The position numbers and the translations under genes were made by a program. 25,392 nt of DNA, taken from JBCBJX01 sp038522735 (GTDB taxonomy: Bacteria; Pseudomonadota; Alphaproteobacteria; Caulobacterales; Parvularculaceae). Below are positions 17,411-24,588 of the stretch, piece after piece (position 1 is the stretch's first letter; each line of letters starts with the position of its first letter). The stretch lies in contig JBCBJX010000039.1 in the NCBI GenBank assembly GCA_038522735.1, positions 1-25,392 on the forward strand, written 5' to 3'. The notes beneath the pieces were generated by a model, which saw nothing but the letters and a program-made list of their open reading frames with translations, ran no database searches and was not told the origin of the DNA.

Positions 17411-18031
17411 ATGGCGCGAGACGACGACAGGCGCGGCCGCGGTCGCGGGCGGGGCCGGGAAGACCGGGAAGAATCAGAATTCGTCGACAAGCTGGTTGCG
17501 ATCAACCGCGTGTCGAAAACGGTGAAGGGTGGCAAGAACTTCGGCTTCGCCGCGCTCGTGGTGCTTGGCGATCAGAAGGGCCGTGTCGGCTTCGGCAAAG
17601 GCAAGGCCCGCGAGGTGCCCGAGGCGATCCGCAAGGCGAGCCAGGAGGCCCGCCGCTCGATGGTCCGTGTGCCGCTTCGCGAAGGGCGGACCCTTCATCA
17701 TGATGCGGAAGGCCGCTGGGGCGCCGGCAAGGTCGTGCTGCGCGCCGCGCCTCCGGGCACCGGCATCATCGCCGGCGGCCCGATGCGCGCCGTCTTTGAG
17801 ACGCTCGGCGTTCAGGACGTGGTTGCGAAATCTCTCGGCTCGTCAAACCCCTACAACATGGTGCGCGCGACGGTCGACGCGCTGACCCGGCAGTCGAGCC
17901 CGCGCTCGGTCGCCGCCCGTCGCGGCAAGAAAGTCTCCGACCTGCTCGGCCGCCGCGTGGAGAGCGAGGGCTCCGATCAGGCTGCCGCGGCGGAAGACGC
18001 CGGCGAGACGGCGGAAGCCGTCGAAGCGTAA
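17411..18031 (+). CDS. rpsE: 30S ribosomal protein S5 with charged extensions
   Basis: S5 is part of the decoding-site network and the mRNA entry helicase. The family core, including KGGKNFGFAALVVLGDQKG and GGPMRAVFETLG, is intact. Two low-complexity extensions give 206 residues against about 167 in E. coli: an N-terminal stretch of Arg-Gly repeats (about residues 1-20) and a C-terminal acidic Ala/Glu/Asp tail of roughly 30 residues. AAGGAG at 17397-17402 overlaps the rplR stop. Confidence 0.99.
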   Translation: MARDDDRRGRGRGRGREDREESEFVDKLVAINRVSKTVKGGKNFGFAALVVLGDQKGRVGFGKGKAREVPEAIRKASQEARRSMVRVPLREGRTLHHDAEGRWGAGKVVLRAAPPGTGIIAGGPMRAVFETLGVQDVVAKSLGSSNPYNMVRATVDALTRQSSPRSVAARRGKKVSDLLGRRVESEGSDQAAAAEDAGETAEAVEA

Positions 18032-18043
18032 GGATCATCGAAG

Positions 18044-18235
18044 ATGGCTGAGAAAAAAACCGTCACGGTGCGCCAGACCGGCAGCCCGATCCGCCGGCCG
18101 AAAGATCAGCGCGACACGCTGATCGGCCTCGGCCTCAACAAGATCGGCCGTACACGAACGCTGGAGGACACCCCCTCCGTGCGCGGCATGATCAACAAGG
18201 TGAGCCACCTCGTCGAGGTGGTTGAAGAGGTTTAA
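18044..18235 (+). CDS. rpmD: 50S ribosomal protein L30
   Basis: L30 is a small 50S protein. The 63 residues contain the signature VTVRQTGSPIRRPKDQRDTL and LGLNKIGRT, then HLVEVVEE. It is full length. The coding region ends 79 bases before the chosen rplO start; this spacer contains a TATAAA at 18256-18261 but no -35 box at a normal distance, so I do not call a promoter there. Confidence 0.98.
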   Translation: MAEKKTVTVRQTGSPIRRPKDQRDTLIGLGLNKIGRTRTLEDTPSVRGMINKVSHLVEVVEEV

Positions 18236-18314
18236 AGAGCCGGCTGGAGCTGCGATATAAATGGGCGAGGGGGGAGCGGTCGCGCCGCAAACCTCGCAAG
18301 TCCGGGAGATTGAG

Positions 18315-18821
18315 ATGAGCGAAGATCAAAAAGACGCTGTCCGCCTGCACGACCTCGCGGACAATCCGGGCGCCCGGAAAAAGCGCGTCCGTGTCGGCCG
18401 CGGCATCGGGTCCGGCAAGGGCAAGACCGGCGGTCGCGGCGTCAAAGGCCAGAAGTCGCGTTCGGGCGTCTCCGGCATCCGCGCCTTCGAAGGCGGCCAA
18501 ATGCCGCTTTACATGCGCCTGCCGAAGCGGGGCTTCAACAAACCGAACCGCGCGAAATACGCCGAAGTGAATATCGGCCGCATCCAGACCGCGATCGAGG
18601 CGGGCAAGCTCGACGCTTCGAAAACGATCGACGCGGACGCGCTGGTCGCCGCGGGCGTGGTCCGCCGGAAGCTCGACGGCGTGCGCATCCTCGGCGTCGG
18701 CGAGCTGACGACCAAAATCGATCTTAACGTCGCTCACGCCACGAAGTCAGCGATCGCCGCGATCGAGAAAGCGGGCGGTTCGGTGAAGATCGCGCGCGCC
18801 GCCGAGCCGGCGGAAGCCTAA
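18315..18821 (+). CDS. rplO: 50S ribosomal protein L15
   Basis: L15 is a late-assembly 50S protein that binds 23S rRNA domains II and V. The ATG at 18315 is chosen because GGGAG (18304-18308) lies six bases before it and the conserved core (LADNPGARKKRVRVGRG, then GSGKGKTGGRGVKGQKSRSG) begins soon after. The frame is also open to an ATG at 18261, which would add 18 residues not typical of the family. The chosen product has 168 residues, with a short charged N-terminal addition MSEDQKDAVR and an Ala/Glu end. Confidence 0.95.
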   Translation: MSEDQKDAVRLHDLADNPGARKKRVRVGRGIGSGKGKTGGRGVKGQKSRSGVSGIRAFEGGQMPLYMRLPKRGFNKPNRAKYAEVNIGRIQTAIEAGKLDASKTIDADALVAAGVVRRKLDGVRILGVGELTTKIDLNVAHATKSAIAAIEKAGGSVKIARAAEPAEA

Positions 18822-18850
18822 GCGGTTGTCCCGCCGGGCCTTCCGCCCCA

Positions 18851-18873
18851 TCTGCTTCGGGTTGCGAAGCGGA
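18851..18873 (+). repeat. Stem-loop in rplO-secY spacer
   Basis: TCTGCTTCG (18851-18859) pairs with CGAAGCGGA (18865-18873) over nine positions, one a T-G pair, around a five-base loop. It lies in the 98-base spacer before secY. No T tract follows, so it is unlikely to terminate transcription; it may set the processing or stability border between ribosomal-protein and secY parts of the message. Confidence 0.6.
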
Positions 18874-18919
18874 GCGAGAGGTCCGGATCGCCCGATAGCC
18901 GAAAGATGAGAGCCGACCG

Positions 18920-20269
18920 ATGACGTCCGCCGCAGAACAGCTCGCCGCGAATTTGAACTTCTCCTCGTTCGCGAAGGCGGACGAGTTGAAGAAGCGTATT
19001 CTCTTCACCCTTGGCGCTCTGATCGTTTACCGCCTCGGCACCTTCATCCCGATCCCCGGCGTCGACACGGCGTTCTTCACGGCGCAGTTCCAGGGTCAGC
19101 AGGGCGGCATTCTCGGCATGTTCAACCTGTTCGCCGGCGGCGCCGTCGAGCGCATGGCGATCTTCGCGCTCAACATCATGCCCTACATCTCGGCGTCGAT
19201 CATCATGCAGCTGATGACCGCCGTGGTCCCGTCCCTGGAGGCTCTCAAGAAAGAAGGCGAGCAGGGACGCCGACAGATCAATCAGTATACACGCTACGGA
19301 ACGGTGTTCCTCGCCATCGTTCAGGGGTACGGCATCGCCGTCGCGTTGCAACAGGCCGATCCCTCCACGGGCGCGACGGCTGCGATCAATCCCGGGCTCT
19401 TCTTCACCGCGACGACGGTCATCACTCTTGTTGGCGGCGTCATGTTCCTCCTGTGGCTCGGCGAGCAGATCACCGCGCGCGGTGTCGGAAACGGCGTTTC
19501 GCTGATCATCTTCGCCGGGATCATCGCGGAGCTGCCGCGCGCCGTCGGCGGTCTTCTGGAGCAGGGCCGCGTCGGATCGGTGAACGCCGGCGCGATCCTC
19601 GCGATCCTCGCCATGGCGATCCTGCTCATCGCCTTCGTCGTTTTCATCGAGCGCTCCCAGCGCCGGCTTCTCATCCAGTATCCGCGCCGTCAGGTCGGGA
19701 ACCGCATGTTCGGCGGAGAGAAGTCGCACCTGCCGTTGAAGCTGAACACCGCGGGCGTCATCCCGCCCATCTTCGCGTCCTCGCTTCTTCTCCTGCCGGT
19801 CACCTTCGTCGGCTTCGCGGGCCAGAACGCGCCGGAATGGGTGCTGACGCTGCAGACCTATTTCTCGCCGGGTCAGCCGCTCTACATTCTTTTTTATGCG
19901 GCGGGCATCGTCTTCTTCTGCTTCCTCTACACCTCCATCCAGTTCAATCCGGAGGACACCGCGGACAACCTGAAGAAGTACGGCGGTTACATACAGGGCT
20001 ACCGGCCCGGCCCGCGCACGGCGGATTATCTCGACTACGTGCTGACGCGGCTGACCGTCATCGGGGCGGCGTATCTCACCTTCGTCTGTCTCCTGCCGGA
20101 AATCCTGCGTGCGCAATATAACGCGATCCCGGTCTCTCTCGGCGGCACGTCGCTGCTCATCGTCGTCACCGTCACCATGGACACGGTCGCGCAGGTGCAG
20201 GGCCATCTGCTCGCGCAGCAATACGAAAGCCTCATCAAGAAATCGAAGCTGCGAGGGAGCCGTCGATGA
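18920..20269 (+). CDS. secY: Protein translocase channel subunit SecY
   Basis: SecY is the pore-forming inner-membrane subunit of the SecYEG channel. The 449 residues show about ten hydrophobic membrane segments, starting with the ILFTLGALIVYRLGTFIPIPG region. The cytoplasmic loop that receives SecA and ribosomes is recognisable in RQVGNRMFGGEKSHLPLKLN, followed by the signature NTAGVIPPIFASSLL. The ribosome-binding site is weak (GAGAG at about 18909). The stop overlaps the adk start by four bases (ATGA), coupling the two. Confidence 0.99.
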   Translation: MTSAAEQLAANLNFSSFAKADELKKRILFTLGALIVYRLGTFIPIPGVDTAFFTAQFQGQQGGILGMFNLFAGGAVERMAIFALNIMPYISASIIMQLMTAVVPSLEALKKEGEQGRRQINQYTRYGTVFLAIVQGYGIAVALQQADPSTGATAAINPGLFFTATTVITLVGGVMFLLWLGEQITARGVGNGVSLIIFAGIIAELPRAVGGLLEQGRVGSVNAGAILAILAMAILLIAFVVFIERSQRRLLIQYPRRQVGNRMFGGEKSHLPLKLNTAGVIPPIFASSLLLLPVTFVGFAGQNAPEWVLTLQTYFSPGQPLYILFYAAGIVFFCFLYTSIQFNPEDTADNLKKYGGYIQGYRPGPRTADYLDYVLTRLTVIGAAYLTFVCLLPEILRAQYNAIPVSLGGTSLLIVVTVTMDTVAQVQGHLLAQQYESLIKKSKLRGSRR

Positions 20270-20850
20270 TCCTGATCCTTCTCGGCCCGCCGGGCGCCGG
20301 CAAAGGCACCCAGGCGAAACGGATCTCCGACAAGTATGGGATCCCGCAGCTCTCCACCGGAGACATGCTGCGCGCGGCGATCGCCGACGAGACGCCCCTC
20401 GGGGTGAGGGTGAAGGAGATCATGGACCGGGGCGATCTCGTCTCCGACGAGATCATCGAGGGCATCATCTCCGAGCGGATCGAGAAGGAAGACTGCCGGC
20501 CGGGCTTCATCCTCGATGGCGCTGTGCGGACCGTGCCGCAGGCTGAAATGATCGACCGGCTCCTTGCGAAGAAGTCCTGCGGTCTCGACGTGGTCATCGA
20601 GCTGCAGGTCGATGAAGAAGCGCTCGTCGAGCGCCTGAACGCCCGCATCGCCGATACGAAGGCGCGCGGCGAAGACGTGCGCGCCGACGACAATGAAGAG
20701 ACTTTCCGTAAGCGCCAGGCCGTCTATCGCGAGCAGACAGCGCCGCTGATCCCGTATTACGAGAGCCAAGGCAAGCTGCACCGGGTCGACGGGATGGGTT
20801 CGATCGAGGAGGTCGGCTCCGCGATCGACGCCGTTCTGGCGGCGGTCTGA
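20266..20850 (+). CDS. adk: Adenylate kinase, short-LID form, altered DGFPRT motif
   Basis: The enzyme interconverts ATP plus AMP and two ADP. The 194 residues are the short form that lacks the long zinc-type LID, as in many alphaproteobacteria. The P-loop GPPGAGKGT is at 7-15 and STGDMLR at 30-36; the late motif RADDNEE and the YREQTAPLIPYY stretch are intact. The usual DGFPRT motif reads DGAVRT at residues 84-89, so Phe86 and Pro87 are replaced while Asp84, Gly85 and the AMP-binding Arg88 remain. The reading frame is clean, so this is a substitution and not a frameshift. The protein is very probably active, but this is unusual. Confidence 0.97.
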   Translation: MILILLGPPGAGKGTQAKRISDKYGIPQLSTGDMLRAAIADETPLGVRVKEIMDRGDLVSDEIIEGIISERIEKEDCRPGFILDGAVRTVPQAEMIDRLLAKKSCGLDVVIELQVDEEALVERLNARIADTKARGEDVRADDNEETFRKRQAVYREQTAPLIPYYESQGKLHRVDGMGSIEEVGSAIDAVLAAV

Positions 20851-20876
20851 GGCCTCAAAAAACTGCCCGCGCGCCG

Positions 20877-20904
20877 TTGACGCGGGAGGGCTACGAGATA
20901 TACG
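20877..20904 (+). promoter_or_regulatory. Candidate promoter of the alpha operon
   Basis: TTGACG (20877-20882) and TATACG (20899-20904) are 16 bases apart. A GCTACGAG at 20890-20897 is an alternative -10 in the Caulobacter style. Either gives a leader of roughly 215 bases before rpsM. A CCCGCG/CGCGGG stem (20866-20871 with 20881-20886) overlaps the -35 box and has no T tract. The rest of this 275-base spacer shows nothing I can recognise, although no in-frame stop separates it from rpsM. Confidence 0.55.
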
Positions 20905-21125
20905 TACGCGCTTCCGTGAAACCGTCGGGAGCGCTGCGCGAGACGACCTCGCCGGCTGGAGCCGACGGCGACATCTGGGGCTTCGGGGCCTCGAAACACC
21001 GGTTCCGCGACGGGACGGCGACGCCGTTCGCGTCGCTTTGTCAGTTTAGGGCGAGCGCGCCGTGGCGGGCTCGATTTCAGAACAGCGGGCGCCGGCGGCG
21101 TCTGCCGAAAACGGAGAGGCCGCAC

Positions 21126-21494
21126 GTGGCTCGTATCGCTGGCGTCAACCTGCCCTCGGGCAAGCGCGTCCACATCGCGCTGACCTATATTCACGGCATC
21201 GGCCCGGCGAAGGCCAAGGAGATCTGCGGCGCCGTCGCGATCCCGGAAGAACGCCGGATCCACGAACTGTCGGACGCTGAAGTTCTTCAGATCCGCGAGA
21301 AGATCGACGCCGACTACGCCGTCGAGGGCGATCTTCGCCGCGAGGTGGCGGTGAACATCAAACGCCTGATGGACCTCGGCTGCTATCGCGGGCTCCGTCA
21401 CCGTCGCGGCCTGCCGGTCCGCGGCCAGCGCACCCACACCAACGCCCGCACCCGCAAGGGCCCGGCGAAGCCCATCGCCGGCAAGAAGAAATAA
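21126..21494 (+). CDS. rpsM: 30S ribosomal protein S13
   Basis: S13 is at the top of the 30S head, bridging to the 50S subunit and touching P-site tRNA. The start is GTG at 21126: the family begins (M)ARIAGVNLP and GGAGAGG (21113-21119) lies six bases upstream. The frame is open for 83 more codons to a TTG at 20877, but that stretch is not S13-like. The product has 122 residues, with the helix-hairpin segment YIHGIGPAKAKEIC and the basic tail RGQRTHTNARTRKGPAK. Confidence 0.98.
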   Translation: MARIAGVNLPSGKRVHIALTYIHGIGPAKAKEICGAVAIPEERRIHELSDAEVLQIREKIDADYAVEGDLRREVAVNIKRLMDLGCYRGLRHRRGLPVRGQRTHTNARTRKGPAKPIAGKKK

Positions 21495-21506
21495 GGACGC
21501 TTACGG

Positions 21507-21902
21507 ATGGCCAAGCAACCGGCTGGAGCGCGCGTCAAACGCCGCGAACGCAAGAACATCATGAACGGCGTCGTTCACGTGAACGCGTCCTTCAACAACA
21601 CGATGGTGACCGTCACCGACGCGCAGGGGAACGCCATCTCCTGGTCGTCCGCCGGCGGAATGGGCTTCAAAGGCTCACGGAAATCGACGCCCTACGCAGC
21701 CCAGGTCGCCGCCGAAGACGCCGCCAAGAAGGCGATGGACCATGGCCTGAAGTCCGTCGACGTCCTTGTGAAGGGGCCGGGCTCCGGGCGGGAAAGCGCG
21801 CTTCGCGCCCTTCAGTCCGTCGGCCTTACGGTCACCAATATCCGCGACATCACGCCGATCCCCCATAACGGCTGCCGCCCGCGCAAGCGCCGGCGCGTTT
21901 AA
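21507..21902 (+). CDS. rpsK: 30S ribosomal protein S11
   Basis: S11 is in the 30S platform near the Shine-Dalgarno helix. The 131 residues include HVNASFNNTMVTVTDAQGN, SAGGMGFKGSRKSTPYAAQ and the C-terminal PIPHNGCRPRKRRRV. The Asn-Gly in HNGC is the site that forms isoaspartate in E. coli S11. Unlike gammaproteobacteria, no rpsD follows; rpoA comes next after 70 bases. Confidence 0.99.
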   Translation: MAKQPAGARVKRRERKNIMNGVVHVNASFNNTMVTVTDAQGNAISWSSAGGMGFKGSRKSTPYAAQVAAEDAAKKAMDHGLKSVDVLVKGPGSGRESALRALQSVGLTVTNIRDITPIPHNGCRPRKRRRV

Positions 21903-21910
21903 AGCCGGAC

Positions 21911-21931
21911 GGCGCGCCCAGGCAGCGCGCC
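21911..21931 (+). repeat. Perfect hairpin in rpsK-rpoA spacer
   Basis: GGCGCGC (21911-21917) pairs perfectly with GCGCGCC (21925-21931) around CCAGGCA. There is no T tract; a TAATTAAGG stretch with the rpoA ribosome-binding site comes 20 bases later. It may tune rpoA yield relative to the ribosomal genes (inference). Confidence 0.65.
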
Positions 21932-21972
21932 GACGAAGGGGTTCGAGACACTAATTAAGGTGAACGCACAGC

Positions 21973-22995
21973 ATGCAGATTCTTGAAAAGAACTGGCAGG
22001 AACTTATCCGTCCGAACAAGCTGGAGGTGGAGCCCGGCGTCGATCCGCGCCGCAAGGCGACGCTGATCGCCCAGCCGCTCGAGCGCGGATTCGGCCTGAC
22101 GCTCGGCAACTCCCTGCGCCGCATCCTCCTCTCCTCGCTGCGGGGCGCTGCGGTGACGTCGGTTATGATCGACGGCGTCGTGCACGAGTTCTCCTCGATC
22201 CCGGGCGTCCGCGAGGACGTTACCGACATCGTTCTCAACCTCAAGCAGCTCGCCGTGCGCTGCCACTCCGACGCGCCGAAGCGGGTCGTCCTGCAGAAAA
22301 AAGGCCGCGGCGTGGTGACGGGCGCGGACGTTCAGGAAACGGCGGACGTCGAGATCCTCAATAAGGACCTCGTCATCTGCACCCTCGACGAGCAGGGCGA
22401 GATCCGCATGGAGCTGACGGTCCAGAACGGCAAGGGCTACGTCCCGGCCGACCGCAACCGTCCGGACGACGCGCCGATCGGCCTCATCCCGATCGACAGC
22501 CTTTATTCGCCGGTGAAGCGCGTCGCCTATCGCGTTGAAAACACCCGCGAAGGCCAGGTGCTCGACTACGACAAGCTGCTGCTTGAGATCGAAACCGACG
22601 GGTCCCTGACGCCGGACGATGCGGCCGCCTACGCCGCGCGCATCCTGCAGGACCAGCTCTCGATCTTCATCAATTTCGACGAGCCGAACAAAGAAACGGG
22701 CGACAGCGCTCACGAAGAGCTGCCGTTCAATCCGGCGCTCCTGAAGAAAGTCGACGAGCTGGAGCTTTCGGTCCGCTCTGCGAACTGCCTGAAAAACGAC
22801 AACGTCGTCTACATCGGCGATCTCATACAGAAGACCGAGGCGGAAATGCTCCGCACGCCGAATTTCGGGCGAAAGTCGCTGAACGAGATCAAGGAAGTTC
22901 TCGCGACCCTCGGCCTTCATCTCGGCATGGACGTGCCGGACTGGCCGCCGGACAATATCGAAGAACTCGCCAAACGTTACGACGAACAGGTCTGA
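21973..22995 (+). CDS. rpoA: RNA polymerase subunit alpha
   Basis: Alpha dimerises to start RNA polymerase assembly and its C-terminal domain contacts UP elements and activators. The 340 residues comprise an N-terminal domain (about 1-235) with PLERGFGLTLGNSLRRILLSS, an acidic linker, and a C-terminal domain from about residue 250. The DNA-binding face RSANCLKN begins at Arg268, matching Arg265 of E. coli, and the helix-hairpin-helix TPNFGRKSLNEIKEVL and the ending motif DWPP are present. AAGGTGA precedes the ATG. Confidence 0.99.
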   Translation: MQILEKNWQELIRPNKLEVEPGVDPRRKATLIAQPLERGFGLTLGNSLRRILLSSLRGAAVTSVMIDGVVHEFSSIPGVREDVTDIVLNLKQLAVRCHSDAPKRVVLQKKGRGVVTGADVQETADVEILNKDLVICTLDEQGEIRMELTVQNGKGYVPADRNRPDDAPIGLIPIDSLYSPVKRVAYRVENTREGQVLDYDKLLLEIETDGSLTPDDAAAYAARILQDQLSIFINFDEPNKETGDSAHEELPFNPALLKKVDELELSVRSANCLKNDNVVYIGDLIQKTEAEMLRTPNFGRKSLNEIKEVLATLGLHLGMDVPDWPPDNIEELAKRYDEQV

Positions 22996-23018
22996 TCAGG
23001 ACCGACGAAACCCGGGGC

Positions 23019-23031
23019 CGGGCGCCGCCCG
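23019..23031 (+). repeat. Short GC hairpin in rpoA-rplQ spacer
   Basis: CGGGC pairs with GCCCG across a GCC loop in the 58-base spacer. No T tract follows. It is short and lies in very GC-rich sequence, so it is the weakest of the spacer hairpins listed. Confidence 0.4.
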
Positions 23032-23053
23032 CCCGACCCTTAAGGAGAAGGTC

Positions 23054-23503
23054 ATGCGCCACGGCTTCGCGCACCGCAAACTGAACCGCACGGCGAGCCA
23101 TCGCAAAGCCATGTTCCAGAACATGGCCGCGGCGCTCATCAAGCACGAGCAAATCACGACGACCCTGCCGAAGGCGAAGGAGTTGCGTCCGATCGTCGAG
23201 AAGCTGGTGACGCTCGCCAAGAACGCCCATGCGACGCCGGACGATGCTGCAGCCAGGCGCCTGCACCTGCGCCGCCAGGCCATCTCCTCCCTGCGCGATA
23301 AAGAGATGGTGAAAAAGCTCTTCGACACCCTCGGCCCCCGCTACGCCGAACGCCCGGGCGGCTATGTCCGCATCATGAAGGCGGGCTTCCGCTATGGCGA
23401 CAACGCCCCTGTCGCCGTGATCGAATTTGTCGATCGCGATCCGGACGCCAAAGGCCAGGACAGCGGCCCGACGGCCGAGGTCGAGGAATTCGCCGAGGCG
23501 TGA
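23054..23503 (+). CDS. rplQ: 50S ribosomal protein L17
   Basis: L17 lies at the solvent side near the tunnel exit. The 149 residues begin MRHGFAHRKLNRTASHRKAM and contain HEQITTTLPKAKELRP and RYAERPGGYVRIMKAGFRYGD in the usual positions. About 15 extra acidic residues end the protein (GPTAEVEEFAEA). AAGGAG (23042-23047) is six bases before the ATG. It closes the alpha operon before a strong terminator. Confidence 0.99.
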   Translation: MRHGFAHRKLNRTASHRKAMFQNMAAALIKHEQITTTLPKAKELRPIVEKLVTLAKNAHATPDDAAARRLHLRRQAISSLRDKEMVKKLFDTLGPRYAERPGGYVRIMKAGFRYGDNAPVAVIEFVDRDPDAKGQDSGPTAEVEEFAEA

Positions 23504-23528
23504 GCAGGTCCGTGCGTTAACGATTGGG

Positions 23529-23558
23529 AAAGGCAGCTCGGATTGGGCTGCCTTTTTT
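23529..23558 (+). terminator. Intrinsic terminator of the alpha operon
   Basis: GGCAGCTC (23532-23539) pairs with GGGCTGCC (23545-23552), including one T-G pair, around a five-base loop. Six T follow and three A precede the stem. It is 28 bases after the rplQ stop. Confidence 0.95.
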
Positions 23559-23567
23559 CGTTTCGTT

Positions 23568-23585
23568 CAACGTTGCACCGCGGTG
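23568..23585 (+). promoter_or_regulatory. Two adjacent palindromes before the methyltransferase gene
   Basis: CAACGTTG (23568-23575) is followed without a gap by CACCGCGGTG (23576-23585). Both are perfect inverted repeats and lie between the alpha terminator and the AGGAGA ribosome-binding site. They could be an operator, but I see no well-formed promoter in the 45 bases before the gene and the palindromes are short. Confidence 0.3.
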
Positions 23586-23603
23586 GTTGTAGGAGAGAAG
23601 GCG

Positions 23604-24542
23604 ATGAACGACCGGCTGCCCCAGTTGGAGGACCGCCTGTTCCTGACCGACGGCGGGCTGGAGACGACCCTCGTCTTTCACGAAAAGATCGATCTGCCGG
23701 ATTTCGCCGCCTTCGTTCTTCTGGAGACGGAGGAGGGCGAAGAGACGCTGCGCGCCTATTACCGCCGTTATTTGAAGATCGCCGACGCCGCCCGCTGCGG
23801 CTTCATTCTCGAAGCCCCGACCTGGCGGGCGAGCCGGGACTGGGGCGTGCGCCGCGGCTACGGCCAGGAGGCGCTGCACGAGATTAATTGCAAGGCGATC
23901 GCGCTCCTCAAGGAAATCCGGGACGACGCGGCGCGCCCGGAGGACGTTGTCGTCTCAGGCCAGATCGGGCCGCGCGGCGACGGCTATGTCGTCTCCAGCC
24001 GGATGAGCGCCGACGAGGCGCAAAGCTACCACAAAGACCAGCTTTCAAGCTTCCGCACCGCCGGCGCCGATGTGGCCTGCGCCATGACGCTCGGCTATCC
24101 GGAGGAGGCGATCGGGATCGCCCGCGCAGCGCGGGACGTCTCGCTTCCGGTCGCTATCGGCTTTACAACGGAGACGGACGGAACGCTCCCGTGCGGCGAC
24201 GCCCTCGCTTCAGCCGTCGCGGCGGTCGATGCGGCGACCGAGGCGTATCCCGCCTATTTCATTCTAAATTGCGCCCATCCGGACCACTTCCGCGGCGTTC
24301 TCGATCCGGAAGCGCCCTGGATCGACCGGGTGCGGGGCCTCAGGGCCAACGCCTCGCGCATGAGCCATGAGGAACTCGACGAAGCCGAAGATCTCGACGC
24401 CGGCGATCCCGTCGAGTTCGGCGCCCTCCATGCAAAGATCGCGACGGATCTGCCCCACATCACCATCTTCGGGGGATGCTGCGGGACCGACCATCGCCAT
24501 GTCGCACATGCGGCGAAATCAGTGCTCGAGCGGCCTTTCTGA
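23604..24542 (+). CDS. Homocysteine S-methyltransferase family protein
   Basis: Enzymes of this family move a methyl group from a donor such as S-methylmethionine or SAM to the thiol of homocysteine, using a Zn2+ held by three Cys. Those ligands are visible: Cys223 in LNCAHP, and Cys292-Cys293 in GGCCGTDHRH. The N-terminal DGGLETTL is the other family signature, and the 312 residues match the single-domain (TIM-barrel) size. The frame is open upstream into rplQ, but AGGAGA at 23591-23596 and the DGGLET position select the ATG at 23604. The donor and exact acceptor cannot be told, so no symbol is given. It follows the alpha terminator and precedes the protease gene by 46 bases, so those two may share a transcript. 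Confidence 0.9.
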   Translation: MNDRLPQLEDRLFLTDGGLETTLVFHEKIDLPDFAAFVLLETEEGEETLRAYYRRYLKIADAARCGFILEAPTWRASRDWGVRRGYGQEALHEINCKAIALLKEIRDDAARPEDVVVSGQIGPRGDGYVVSSRMSADEAQSYHKDQLSSFRTAGADVACAMTLGYPEEAIGIARAARDVSLPVAIGFTTETDGTLPCGDALASAVAAVDAATEAYPAYFILNCAHPDHFRGVLDPEAPWIDRVRGLRANASRMSHEELDEAEDLDAGDPVEFGALHAKIATDLPHITIFGGCCGTDHRHVAHAAKSVLERPF

Positions 24543-24588
24543 CGCCCCTTCGCCGCCCCACATTGCCCGCGACCCATAAGGAGCGCCC

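Noticed and set aside
18222..18261. Promoter before rplO with TTGAAG and TATAAA
   Set aside because: The boxes are 28 bases apart, far beyond a workable spacer.
18261..18314. Longer L15 start at 18261
   Set aside because: It adds 18 residues foreign to the family; the GGGAG site fits the ATG at 18315 better.
20866..20886. Terminator after adk
   Set aside because: The CCCGCG/CGCGGG stem has a nine-base loop and no T tract, and overlaps a promoter candidate.
20877..21125. N-terminal extension of S13 from a TTG start
   Set aside because: S13 begins at ARIAGVN; a good ribosome-binding site precedes the GTG at 21126, and the TTG coincides with a -35 box. The 83 extra residues do not look like a domain.
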